Positions 52,778-60,869 of a stretch of 64,000 nt of DNA are shown here, one piece after another. Within the stretch, counting starts at the first letter, position 1, and every line of letters starts with the position of its first letter. The notes under the pieces were generated by a model, which saw nothing but the letters and a program-made list of their open reading frames with translations, was not told the origin of the DNA and did no database searches. Origin of the DNA: Nannocystis punicea (GTDB lineage: Bacteria > Myxococcota_A > Polyangia > Nannocystales > Nannocystaceae); contig NZ_CP114040.1 of assembly GCF_026965555.1 (NCBI RefSeq), positions 12,230,001-12,294,000 on the forward strand, given 5' to 3'. A program made the position numbers and the translations under genes.

Positions 52778-53857
52778 TCAGCCGCGACGGCGGCGACGCA
52801 GGCCGAGCAGCAAGAGACCGAGAGCCCAGGGCGGCGGGCCGCCGGTGACGCTGCAGGTGAGCGAGGTGTCGTTCGACGAGGCCGGCTCACCGGCCGCGAC
52901 GCGCACGGAGATCGCCGACTCGACGCCGTAGGCGCGCGCGCTGACCTTGCGGAATTCCTGGTCGGGGTCGTGCTCGTAGATGAACACGTCGCCCGGCTCG
53001 GTGAAGCCGCGGTCGGGCAGCGCCCACTCGAAGTCGACGCCGTAGATCGGCTGCTTGTCCTCGGCGACCGCCTGCGCGACGAGGAGCCACTCGCCGGCGA
53101 GCTCGTCGGGAGTGGTGGCGTCGCCGTCGATGAGCTCGACGCCGGCGATCATGCTGCTCGGCACGCCGTAGATGTCGACCTCCTCGACGAGGTTGTCGCC
53201 GAGCCACAGCTCGGCGCTGTGCCGGCCCTGGCCGGCGACGCTCACCTGCAACCAGTTGCGGTTGTCGACCAGCTCGGAGTGACGGATCGTGGCGTCGATC
53301 GCCGCGCTGCTGGACACCTGGATGTCGGTCGAGCCCTGCAGGCGGATGTCTTCGTGCAAGTACTCCACGGCGAAGGTCGCGGTGCCGCCGACGAGGATCC
53401 GCGGGTGCGGGGTCTCGCCGCGGAAGTCGGGGTTGTCGAGGGCGTAGATCGGCGCGGCGAACAACTTGGCGCGAGTGGGCCGCTTGACCTCGACGGCGGC
53501 GCTGCCACGGATCGCGCCCGAGGTGTCCTTGAGCAGCAGCTCAGTGACGCCCTCGCCGATGGCGTCGACCTCGACGACGAGGATGTGCGGGCTCATCTTG
53601 TACGGCTCGGCGCGCAGGTGCAGGACCTTGGGGTCCATGCTCTCGACCTTCCAGCCGACGAAGTCGGTCTCCTGGTCGTTGTCCTCGACGAACACCTCGA
53701 ACTGGGCGCCGAGCACGTACGGAGTGCTGAGCTCGTCGCCGTACTCGGCCCGCGGCTTGAACTCGTACAGCCGGCTGTTGACCGAATCCGAGAAAGTGAA
53801 CTCGCTGGTACACGCGGCGAGCAACGAGAGGCCGAGGAGCGTGGACGCGACCCGCAT
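52778..53857 (-). CDS. Lipoprotein with MYXO-CTERM-type C-terminal signal
   Basis: A 359-residue exported protein. The N-terminal signal ends LSLLAAC (Cys16), a lipobox. The body is beta-rich with possible Ig-like repeats and no catalytic motif. The last 25 residues read Cys, a short Gly/Pro spacer, a hydrophobic stretch and an Arg cluster (CSVTGGPPPWALGLLLLGL then RRRRRG), the form of the MYXO-CTERM surface-sorting signal of myxobacteria. Having both an N-terminal lipobox and this tail is unusual. It is divergent from the aldehyde dehydrogenase gene. Confidence 0.72.
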   Translation of the reverse strand: MRVASTLLGLSLLAACTSEFTFSDSVNSRLYEFKPRAEYGDELSTPYVLGAQFEVFVEDNDQETDFVGWKVESMDPKVLHLRAEPYKMSPHILVVEVDAIGEGVTELLLKDTSGAIRGSAAVEVKRPTRAKLFAAPIYALDNPDFRGETPHPRILVGGTATFAVEYLHEDIRLQGSTDIQVSSSAAIDATIRHSELVDNRNWLQVSVAGQGRHSAELWLGDNLVEEVDIYGVPSSMIAGVELIDGDATTPDELAGEWLLVAQAVAEDKQPIYGVDFEWALPDRGFTEPGDVFIYEHDPDQEFRKVSARAYGVESAISVRVAAGEPASSNDTSLTCSVTGGPPPWALGLLLLGLRRRRRG

Positions 53858-54014
53858 ACCTTGAAGCTAGTCGGACACGATGACGCGCTCAAGTGCTACC
53901 GGCTGCCAAAGTGTCATGCCGGCCGGCGGGCCAGCATGGGGCGGACCACGACCGGCCAGAGTGGGGCGGATCACGCGCGGGCGGGCGGCGGTTTGCGGTA
54001 GGGTCCCCGCGCCT

Positions 54015-55610
54015 ATGGACCACGCCGCCTCGCCGAAGAGCCTCGCAGCCGCTCGCCCGACGATCCCCTGCTCCGACCCGGCCACCGGGGAGTCGCTCGG
54101 CGAAGTGCCGGTCATGGATCGCGCCGAGGTCCACGCCCGCCTCGAGCGCGCCCGGGCTGCGCAGGTCGCGTGGGCGAAGACGAGCTTCGCCCAGCGCCGC
54201 CGCGTGGTGCGCCGGATCCTCCAGCACCTGCTCGACCACACCGACGAGCTGTGCCGCCTCATCAGCCGCGACAGCGGCAAGACGCTCGAGAACGCCACCG
54301 TCGAGATGTGGCCGATCTGCGAGATGCTGCGCTGGAACCTGGCCCACGCCGAGCAGGCGCTGCGGCCGCAGAAGGTCTCGTCCGGCGTGCTCATGCACAA
54401 GTCGGCCCGCATCGAATACCACCCGCTGGGGGTGATCGCGGCGATCTGCCCGTGGAACTTCCCGCTGCAGAACGTGCTCGCGCCGGCGATCCCGGCGCTG
54501 ATGGCCGGCAACGCGGCGATGATCAAGGTGTCCGAATGGACCTCCTGGTCGGCGCCGCGGATCCAGCAGATCTTCGACGAGGCGCTGCGCGCGGAGGGCC
54601 ACTCGACCGACCTCGTGCAGCTGATCACCGGCTACGCCGAGACCGGCGCGGCGCTGGTCGGCGCGGGCGTCGACAAGGTGATCTTCACCGGCTCGATGGC
54701 CAACGGCAAGCGCGTGCTGCAGACCGCGGCCGAGACGCTGACGCCGGTGATCCTCGAGCTCGGCGGCAAGGACCCGATGATCGTGTGCGATGACGCCGAC
54801 GTGCACCAGGCGGTCCACAACGCGCTGATCGGCACGCTGACATCGGCCGGCCAGCTGTGCATGGCGGCCGAGCGGATCTACGTGTTCGACGCGGTCTACG
54901 ACGAGTTCGTCGCCGCGATCGCCCGCATCGTCGCCAACCTGCGCCAGGGCCCGCCGCTCGGCGGCGGCACGGTCGACGTCGGGGCGATGACGATGCCGGG
55001 GCAGGTCGACATCGTCGAGCGCCTGGTCGCCGACGCGGTCCACCGCGGCGCGCGGATCCTCGCCGGCGGCAAGCGCGGCGCCGGCGGGCAGTACTTCGAG
55101 CCGACGGTGCTGGTCGACGTCGACCACGACATGAAGATCATGCGCGATGAGACCTTCGGCCCGGTGATCGCGATCATGCGCGTGCGCTCGGAGGAGGAGG
55201 CGATCCGCCTGGCCAACGACTCGGCCTACGGGCTGTCGTCGTCGGTGTTCTCGCGCGACCGCGCCCGCGCCGAGCGGATCGCCCGCCGGATCGTCGCCGG
55301 CTCGACGGTGATCAACGACTTCGCCATGCACTACATGGCCCACGAGCTGCCGTTCGGCGGCGTGCGCGGCTCCGGCTTCGGCCGCCTCAACGGCCCCGAG
55401 GGCCTGCGCGGGCTGTCCAACGTCAAGGCGGTGATCACCGACCGCCTGCCGATCCACGCCGCGGTCGAGATGTACCCGGTCCGCCCCGGCAACTACGAGC
55501 AGGGCAAGGCGATCCTCCACATCCTCTACAGCACGAGCCTGGCCGGCCGCGCGCGCGGGCTCGTCGACATGGGCAAGGCGCTGTGGAAGCGCGCGACGAC
55601 CGGGAAGTAG
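54015..55610 (+). CDS. Aldehyde dehydrogenase (NAD(P)-dependent)
   Basis: A 531-residue member of the aldehyde dehydrogenase superfamily, oxidising aldehydes to acids. Visible are GVIAAICPWNFPLQN, VIFTGSMANGKRVLQ, the catalytic Glu in LELGGKDPMIV and the catalytic Cys in SAGQLCMAAERIYV, then ETFGPVIAIM. The C-terminus is extended by about 30 residues with a hydrophobic patch, as in some membrane-associated fatty-aldehyde dehydrogenases. ATG 54015 is chosen; the frame upstream is a shadow. Substrate unknown. Confidence 0.9.
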   Translation: MDHAASPKSLAAARPTIPCSDPATGESLGEVPVMDRAEVHARLERARAAQVAWAKTSFAQRRRVVRRILQHLLDHTDELCRLISRDSGKTLENATVEMWPICEMLRWNLAHAEQALRPQKVSSGVLMHKSARIEYHPLGVIAAICPWNFPLQNVLAPAIPALMAGNAAMIKVSEWTSWSAPRIQQIFDEALRAEGHSTDLVQLITGYAETGAALVGAGVDKVIFTGSMANGKRVLQTAAETLTPVILELGGKDPMIVCDDADVHQAVHNALIGTLTSAGQLCMAAERIYVFDAVYDEFVAAIARIVANLRQGPPLGGGTVDVGAMTMPGQVDIVERLVADAVHRGARILAGGKRGAGGQYFEPTVLVDVDHDMKIMRDETFGPVIAIMRVRSEEEAIRLANDSAYGLSSSVFSRDRARAERIARRIVAGSTVINDFAMHYMAHELPFGGVRGSGFGRLNGPEGLRGLSNVKAVITDRLPIHAAVEMYPVRPGNYEQGKAILHILYSTSLAGRARGLVDMGKALWKRATTGK

Positions 55611-55611
55611 C

Positions 55612-55643
55612 TGTCTCCGGGGACATGCTCGGAAGGGCATGTC
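55612..55643. repeat. Twin palindromes at gene junction, containing a start codon
   Basis: TGTCT..GGGACA (55612-55625) overlaps GACATGCTC-GGAA-GGGCATGTC (55622-55643; 9-bp stem with one G.T). They lie directly after the aldehyde dehydrogenase stop. The ATG at 55625-55627, the most plausible start of the next gene, is inside the second stem, so an RNA hairpin here could limit its translation. Confidence 0.55.
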
Positions 55644-56587
55644 GCGGCGGGGCCCTGGTCCTCCTGGCGGCCGGCTGGGCCGCCCTCCGCCTGCAGATGA
55701 ACGGCGAGTACAAGGGCGCCACGTGGGCCCAGATCGCCGACTTCACCGCGCCGCTGCCGTTCGGCCACCGCCCGCTGATGTCGCTCGTCGCCTGGCCGCT
55801 GCGCGCCGCCACCGACTGGCCGCTCGCGCTGGTGTGGGGCGCGCTCGAGGCCGCCGCCGCGATCGGGCTGTGGCTCGCGCTGCGCGCGGCGCTGCGCCCG
55901 CTCGTGGGTGCTCGTTGGGACATGTTCTTCGCGACATGTTTCTTCGCGCTGCTGGCGTTCCCGTTCCTGCTCAAGCACAAGTGGGCGGTGTTCTACCCGT
56001 GGGACACGCCGGCGATGGCGTTCACGGCCGCCGGCCTGGCGCTGGTCGCGGGCCGCAGGTTCGCGGCCGCGACTGCGCTGTGCTTCGTCGCGGCGACCAA
56101 CCGCGAGAGCGCGGCGCTGATCCCGGCGGCCGCGCTGGCGCTGCACGTCGGGTCCTCAGGACATGTCCTGCGGGACATCCGCGAGATGATCCGGCCGGCG
56201 CTGGCGATGACCGCGGCGTTCGTCGCGGCGCGCCTGGCGGTCGCGCTCGCGCTGCCGGACAACCCGGGGCCGGCGCTGCACTTCGCCATCGGAAAGAACG
56301 CGCCGCGCTGGTTGCACAACCTCGAGTGGCTGGCGGAACCGGTGCACTGGTTGTGGCTGCCGATGTACTTCGCGCTGCTGCCGCTGGCGTGGCTGCTGCT
56401 CTGGAAGAAGATCTCGGCGGACCACCGGCGCCTCGCCCTGGTCGCCCTGGCCTGGTTCGCCGGCCTCATGCTGGTCGCCAACATCTACGAGCCGCGCGTC
56501 TACGGCGAGCTCCTCGTGCTCCTCTACGTCCCGGCCGCGGCGGCGGCGTGCCGCTGGCTGCGCGCTGATACCATGGGCGCGGCATGA
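55625..56587 (+). CDS. Multispanning membrane protein
   Basis: A 320-residue integral membrane protein with about eight hydrophobic segments, several ending in Trp or Arg (ALLAFPFLLKHKWAVFYPWD, VHWLWLPMYFALLPLAWLLL). The pattern resembles polyprenyl-sugar glycosyltransferase-like or EpsG-like proteins, but no motif proves this. ATG 55625 is inside a palindrome; an ATG 14 codons earlier overlaps the upstream gene. The stop overlaps the next start (ATGA). Palindromes at 56158-56178 lie in frame. Confidence 0.6.
   Translation: MLGRACRGGALVLLAAGWAALRLQMNGEYKGATWAQIADFTAPLPFGHRPLMSLVAWPLRAATDWPLALVWGALEAAAAIGLWLALRAALRPLVGARWDMFFATCFFALLAFPFLLKHKWAVFYPWDTPAMAFTAAGLALVAGRRFAAATALCFVAATNRESAALIPAAALALHVGSSGHVLRDIREMIRPALAMTAAFVAARLAVALALPDNPGPALHFAIGKNAPRWLHNLEWLAEPVHWLWLPMYFALLPLAWLLLWKKISADHRRLALVALAWFAGLMLVANIYEPRVYGELLVLLYVPAAAAACRWLRADTMGAA
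56158..56178. repeat. Overlapping palindromes in membrane protein gene
   Basis: AGGACATGTCCT (56158-56169) is a 12-bp perfect palindrome. It overlaps ATGTCC-TGCG-GGACAT (56163-56178), a perfect family hairpin. Both are in frame. Confidence 0.65.
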
Positions 56588-57351
56588 CCAAGATCGAGCT
56601 GACGCCGGCCCAGAAGCTGGAGATCTTCGAGGAGTACCAGCGACGCATGCGCAGCTGCGTGCCGTGGGACTCGGCGATGAAGTGGGCGCCCGAGCTCAAC
56701 ATCGTCGGCGCGTCGTACCGGCCGTTCATCGCCTTCCCCGAGCTGGCGCCGAGCGACGCGCCGGTGTCCGAGCTGAGCCCGGCCGAGCACGCCGACTCGC
56801 CGAACAAGCTGTTCCGCTACTGCATCCGACTGCACCGCGCCGGCCGCCGGCTGCTGACGTGGTGGGGCCCGCAGACGGGCTCGGTGATCTTCGACAGCGA
56901 TGTGCCGATCCCGGCGATCTTCCAGTGCCGCGACGGCGAACCCGGGGTGTGGAACGAGTCGCCGTGGATGTCGCTGACGCCAGCCGAGCTGATGACGCTG
57001 CGCGAGGGCACGCGCCTCGCCAAGGGCCGGGTGGTGATCGCGGGGCTGGGGCTCGGGCATCAATTGATCGAGGTGTCGCGCCGGCTGCAGGTCAAGGAAG
57101 TGGTGCTGGTCGAGCTCAGCCAGGAGCTGGTCGACTTCTATCTGCCGAAGATCCGCCCGCACGTGAAGAAGCGCCTGACTGTGATCGTGGGCGACGCGTT
57201 CGAGGTCCTGCCGACGCTGGCGGCCGACGTAGGCCTGGTCGACATCTTTCCGAACTACGGCGGCAACGAGGCGGCGATGCAGGAGCTCCGCCGGCGGTGC
57301 CCGAAGATCAAGAAGCTGTGGGGCTGGGGCACTGCGTCGATGTCGCTGTGA
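56584..57351 (+). CDS. SAM-methyltransferase-like protein
   Basis: A 255-residue soluble protein. The second half has a Rossmann methyltransferase-like core: GRVVIAGLGLGHQLIEVSRR as motif I, the acidic strand end VVLVELSQELV, and VIVGDAFEVLPTL as the following strand, as in spermidine-synthase-like folds. The N-terminal 120 residues are not recognised. Substrate is unknown. It is coupled to the upstream membrane protein by a 4-bp overlap, suggesting that the two act together. Confidence 0.65.
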   Translation: MTKIELTPAQKLEIFEEYQRRMRSCVPWDSAMKWAPELNIVGASYRPFIAFPELAPSDAPVSELSPAEHADSPNKLFRYCIRLHRAGRRLLTWWGPQTGSVIFDSDVPIPAIFQCRDGEPGVWNESPWMSLTPAELMTLREGTRLAKGRVVIAGLGLGHQLIEVSRRLQVKEVVLVELSQELVDFYLPKIRPHVKKRLTVIVGDAFEVLPTLAADVGLVDIFPNYGGNEAAMQELRRRCPKIKKLWGWGTASMSL

Positions 57352-57365
57352 CTGCGCGGTGATCC

Positions 57366-58481
57366 TCAGGGCGGCGGAGGACCCATGTACTCGACGCGGA
57401 CCATCGCCGCCGCTCGGGCCTCGGGCGCGCCCGGGAAGCTGAGCTGCAGCGCGTACTTGCCCGCATTCAGCAAGCCGTGGCCGATGCGTCCGTCGAGCGA
57501 GCCGACTCCACCGGTAGAGAGGCCGGGAGCGCAGCGTCGGAGCGACCCGTGGACTGACCCCGGCTGATCGGCCGTACCGCGCACAGTGAGGTCGTAGTAA
57601 CCCGGTTCGGCGATCTGGACGACGAACCGGGCGTGCATCTGATGCCCGTCCGGGCGCGTGTCGTCGTAGGTGCCAAAGAAGTAGAGCGACGGGTCCCCGC
57701 AGGTCAGCTCGAGGGTCGTGTCGATGAGCCCGTCTCGATCCCAGAGCAGTTCGGAGGCCTCGCCCTCGGCGCACCCGTCCGGTTGTTCGACGGCCTGCAC
57801 CCCTTCCGTCATCTCCGCGAGAGCGTCGTCCAGAGGGAGGCCGTAGATCGACTCGAACGCGGCGGCGAACTCCTCCGGCCCGGCGTCGCCCGGCACCGTC
57901 GCTCGCAGCTCCCGGTACTTCTCGGCGCCGTACCTGGTGAAGATCGAGCCCACGAAGTGCATCGCTCGCTCATAGTCGACTTCGTCGCCGTCGGAGAGCG
58001 CCGCCTTGAAGGCTGCGGGGAAGTCCGTCTGCCCCGCCTCGGTCCACCTGTAAGAGCCGAGGTAATCCGCGATGCCCTCGCTCAGGGTCCGCGAACCATC
58101 GGCGCCGAGCGCCGGGCTCTCGATGGCGTGCACGAGCTCGTGGCGCTCACGGCGGAGGCTCGACAAGATCAACCCGTCCCCCTCGCTCTCTCGGTAACGG
58201 TAGCAAGCGAGGGACGAGTCGCAGGACTTGCTGGCGCCCGGCCTCCAGATGAAGTGGATCCGCCCCTCGGGGACCTCCACCCCGAGCGTCGCCGCCGTCC
58301 GCTCGATGAACCGGTCCTCGCGCGCCAGCAGACTCTCGGGGCACTGCAAGCTCACCGTCGCGTCGGTGTCGATGTGGTAGTCGATGTACTTGCTGCTCGC
58401 CAGGACGGGCGGCAGCGCGTCGTCATCACCAGCACAGCCCGCGGCACCCATGGCGAGGATCCAACAAACCAACAAACGCAT
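57366..58481 (-). CDS. Putative zinc-metallopeptidase lipoprotein
   Basis: A 371-residue lipoprotein with signal ending GAAGC (Cys16). The HELVH motif at 114-118 (H114, E115, H118) followed by E135 in SEGIADYLGS matches the HExxH...E zinc site of gluzincin-like peptidases of the MA clan. Residues about 100-250 are helical, like that fold. The C-terminal 120 residues look beta-sandwich-like (YYDLTVRGTADQPGSVHGSL), as in pre-peptidase C-terminal domains. Activity is inferred from the motif only. Confidence 0.65.
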   Translation of the reverse strand: MRLLVCWILAMGAAGCAGDDDALPPVLASSKYIDYHIDTDATVSLQCPESLLAREDRFIERTAATLGVEVPEGRIHFIWRPGASKSCDSSLACYRYRESEGDGLILSSLRRERHELVHAIESPALGADGSRTLSEGIADYLGSYRWTEAGQTDFPAAFKAALSDGDEVDYERAMHFVGSIFTRYGAEKYRELRATVPGDAGPEEFAAAFESIYGLPLDDALAEMTEGVQAVEQPDGCAEGEASELLWDRDGLIDTTLELTCGDPSLYFFGTYDDTRPDGHQMHARFVVQIAEPGYYDLTVRGTADQPGSVHGSLRRCAPGLSTGGVGSLDGRIGHGLLNAGKYALQLSFPGAPEARAAAMVRVEYMGPPPP

Positions 58482-58566
58482 GGTTTTATCCTATGCGAAG
58501 CCGACCGGCGACGCGAGCCATCGGGGCGCCGCCGACACGACCCGTCCGGCTCCAGGAGCTGTGACA

Positions 58567-58580
58567 TGACCCTCAGGACA
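58567..58580. repeat. Palindrome at gene end with stop in loop
   Basis: TGACC-CTCA-GGACA, one mismatch from the core. The stop codon of the radical SAM gene (TCA at 58573-58575 on the plus strand) lies in the loop. Confidence 0.5.
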
Positions 58581-59328
58581 TGCTCTTGAGGACGCGCCGC
58601 AGCAGGTCGGGCGCGCCGTGGGCGGTGAGGCGGCCGGCGCCGTCGATCTGCAGCTCGACGTGATCGCGGCCGCGCCACAGCGCCGGGTCGGCGTGGCGCG
58701 AGGTGAGGTGGACGATCTGCTGGTTGCTCGAGCCGATCCACCGGCGGCCGTCGGCGGGCTCGCGGAGCCGGGCGTCGAAGCGGCCGTCGACGAGGGTGTC
58801 GGCGGCCTCGAGCAGCGCGCGCGCCTCGGGCAGGGCCTGCAGCTCGGCGTGGGTGCGACCGGTGAACACGATGGTGCCGAGGCAGAGCGCGCGCGCTGCC
58901 CGACACAGGGCGGCGACGGCGGCGGGCTGCTCGCTCGGTTCGCCGCCCAGCACGGTGAGGCCGTCGAGGGCGTGGAGGTCGCGCGCGAGGCGGAGCTCGT
59001 CCGCCAGCGTCGCCACTGTGATCGACTCGCCGCCCTCGCGGGCGAAGAACTCGGGGTTGCAACAGCCCGGGCAGCGCAGGCCGCAGCCCTGCACCCACAC
59101 CGCGAACCGCCGCCCCGGGCCCTCGGCCTCGGTGCACGCGACCCGGGCGGCGACGCGGAGCCGGAGCTCCGCGGAAGGGACGCTCGTGCCTGTCCCTCCG
59201 GACATGTCGCTCCGCGCCCCGGATGCGCCTTCGGTCATCTCACTCGTCCTCGAGGAGCGGCTCGGGAGGGCGCTCGTGCCTGTCCCTCCGGACATGTCAC
59301 TCCGCGCCCCGGATCCACCTTCGGTCAT
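58573..59328 (-). CDS. NrdG-like radical SAM activating protein
   Basis: A radical SAM protein of the anaerobic ribonucleotide reductase activase (NrdG) type. The Fe-S cluster motif CxxxCxxC is in VQGCGLRCPGCCNPEF; GLTVLGGEPSEQ is the SAM-binding GGEP motif. It would generate a glycyl radical on a partner, but no nrdD is in the window, so the partner is unknown. Start choice is unclear: a 90-bp tandem duplication provides ATGs at 59328 (1 nt after the rsuA stop, 251 residues) and 59238 (221 residues), each with the same GAGGACGAG upstream. The first 53 residues are repeat-encoded and outside the fold. Confidence 0.75.
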   Translation of the reverse strand: MTEGGSGARSDMSGGTGTSALPSRSSRTSEMTEGASGARSDMSGGTGTSVPSAELRLRVAARVACTEAEGPGRRFAVWVQGCGLRCPGCCNPEFFAREGGESITVATLADELRLARDLHALDGLTVLGGEPSEQPAAVAALCRAARALCLGTIVFTGRTHAELQALPEARALLEAADTLVDGRFDARLREPADGRRWIGSSNQQIVHLTSRHADPALWRGRDHVELQIDGAGRLTAHGAPDLLRRVLKSMS

Positions 59329-59360
59329 CTCACTCGTCCTCGAGGAGCGGCTCGAGAGGT
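59181..59360. repeat. 90-bp direct tandem duplication at rsuA / radical SAM junction
   Basis: Two copies, 59181-59270 and 59271-59360, differ at only about 5 of 90 positions. Each contains a perfect TGTCC-CTCC-GGACA palindrome (59191-59204 and 59281-59294), an EPLLEDE-TGA end of the pseudouridine synthase, and the adjoining ATG of the radical SAM gene. The right copy is the real rsuA end; the left one is within the radical SAM frame. Being 90 bp, it keeps the frame (30-residue repeat, RSSRTSEMTEG). Confidence 0.85.
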
Positions 59361-60136
59361 GCCGCTTCATCGGGCTCGCCCGGGGCGAGCGGCGCCGGGT
59401 GCAGGGTGCCGGCGAACAGGGCGTGCAGGTCGATCTCGCGGTGCTCGCCGGAAGGCAGGTCGCGCGGGAGCTCGAGCGGGCCGAACGAGACGCGGCACAG
59501 GCCGAGGACCTCGGCGCCGAGGGCGGCGAAGATCCGCCTCACCTCGTGGAACTTGCCGGAGGCGATCGTGATGCTCGCCAGCGCACCTGTCCCTTGGGGC
59601 ACGTGGAGGCCGGGGTGGACCTCGCCTTCGGCGAGCGGGCGGAGGTCGAGGATCTCGGGGCGGTGGCCGTCGTCGAGCTCGAGGTCGAGCGGCGGCGCGC
59701 GCCACGGGCCGGTCAGGGCGGCCTGGTAGGTGCGGCGCACGGCGTAGCGCGGGTGGGTCAGCCGGTGCAGCAGGGCGCCCTCGGTGGTCCACAGCAGGAG
59801 GCCGGAGGTGTCGAGGTCGAGGCGACCGACGGCCCGGAGATCGCGCCCGAGCGGCGCCTCGCGGACGAGCTCGTAGGCGGTGCGGTGGCGATCGTCGCGC
59901 AGCGCCGTGACCACGCCGACGGGCTTGTGCTGAAGCAGGTGATAGCGGACCCGCAGCGCCAGCGGCTCCTCGTCGAAAATCACCGTCCGCGGCAGGGCGC
60001 TGGGCGCGATCTTCAGCCCCGGGTCGCGCAGCGGCTCGCCCTCCGGCGTCCGCACGCGGCCGGCGCGGACGGCCCGGGTCACCTGCCCGCGCGACAGGCC
60101 GAGGTTGTGGGAGATGAGGAGGTCGAGCCGCGGCAC
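59330..60136 (-). CDS. RsuA/RluB-family pseudouridine synthase
   Basis: A 268-residue enzyme isomerising a uridine in rRNA. The N-terminal S4-like RNA-binding region is LISHNLGLSRGQVTRAVRAG. The catalytic motif is GRLDLDTSGLLLWT with the active Asp. Later blocks are RTYQAAL and GKFHEVRRIFAALG. Length fits RsuA-type proteins. The final codons EPLLEDE and the stop are part of a duplicated 90-bp segment shared with the next gene. ATG 60136 is chosen; the divergent sigma gene begins 62 bp away. Confidence 0.85.
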   Translation of the reverse strand: MPRLDLLISHNLGLSRGQVTRAVRAGRVRTPEGEPLRDPGLKIAPSALPRTVIFDEEPLALRVRYHLLQHKPVGVVTALRDDRHRTAYELVREAPLGRDLRAVGRLDLDTSGLLLWTTEGALLHRLTHPRYAVRRTYQAALTGPWRAPPLDLELDDGHRPEILDLRPLAEGEVHPGLHVPQGTGALASITIASGKFHEVRRIFAALGAEVLGLCRVSFGPLELPRDLPSGEHREIDLHALFAGTLHPAPLAPGEPDEAAPLEPLLEDE

Positions 60137-60197
60137 CCCCGAAGCCTACCTCGCCGCGCTCGCCACACCGACGAAAAGCGCGATAGTCTCGCGGCGC

Positions 60198-60797
60198 GTG
60201 GGTCGCCCCGAGCCGCTCCCCGACGAACGCAGCGTGGTCGAGAAGGCCGCCGCCGGGGACCGCCGCGCCTTCGAGCGGATCTACCGCGCCTACGCGCCGA
60301 CCCTGTTCTCGTACGTGCTGGTGCCGATGCTCGGCGACCGCGACGACGCCAACGACTGCTTGCGCGAGACCTTCCTCTCGGCGTACCGCCACTTGCCCAA
60401 CTTCGTGTGGCAGGAGTCGGGGGTCTACCCGTGGCTGAAGACGATGGCGAAGAACAAGGCGCGCGACCTGCTGCGGGCCTCGGGTCGGCGGCAGCGGCTG
60501 CGCGGCGCGTTCGAGGAGCACCTCGGCAACGCCGGGGCCGCCGAGCCGAAGAACCCGGCCGAGGAGGAGCTGCAGCGCGACGCCCTGCGGGTCCGCATCG
60601 AGGCCGTGCTGGCGGAGCTGAACCCGCGCTACGCCCTGGTGCTGCGCCTGCGCCTGCTCGAGGATCGCCCGCGCGAGGAGTGCGCCGCGACTCTGGATGT
60701 GAAGATCGGCACGCTCGACGTGCTCCTCTTCCGCGCGTGCAAAGCCTTCCGCGCCGCGTGCGAAAAACGCGGCCTGCCCGTCACCGCCGAGTTATGA
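60198..60797 (+). CDS. ECF RNA polymerase sigma factor
   Basis: A 199-residue ECF sigma factor. Region 2 spans about residues 20-85 (FERIYRAYAPTLFSYVLVPM, DDANDCLRETFLSAYRHLPNF, YPWLKTMAKNKARDLLR). Region 4 is about 130-185 (LAELNPRYALVLRLRLLEDR, REECAATLDVKIGTLDVLLF). GTG 60198 is chosen because the longer frame covers the divergent promoter. It heads a five-gene operon with a membrane protein, a second membrane-anchored protein and two Cys-rich lipoproteins. Confidence 0.85.
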   Translation: MGRPEPLPDERSVVEKAAAGDRRAFERIYRAYAPTLFSYVLVPMLGDRDDANDCLRETFLSAYRHLPNFVWQESGVYPWLKTMAKNKARDLLRASGRRQRLRGAFEEHLGNAGAAEPKNPAEEELQRDALRVRIEAVLAELNPRYALVLRLRLLEDRPREECAATLDVKIGTLDVLLFRACKAFRAACEKRGLPVTAEL

Positions 60798-60869
60798 CTG
60801 TCATGGCCTCGCGTAAGCTTTGTCCGGCAGCCCTCGTTCAGCCACAGACCGCGCCTTCAGGAGGCACGC

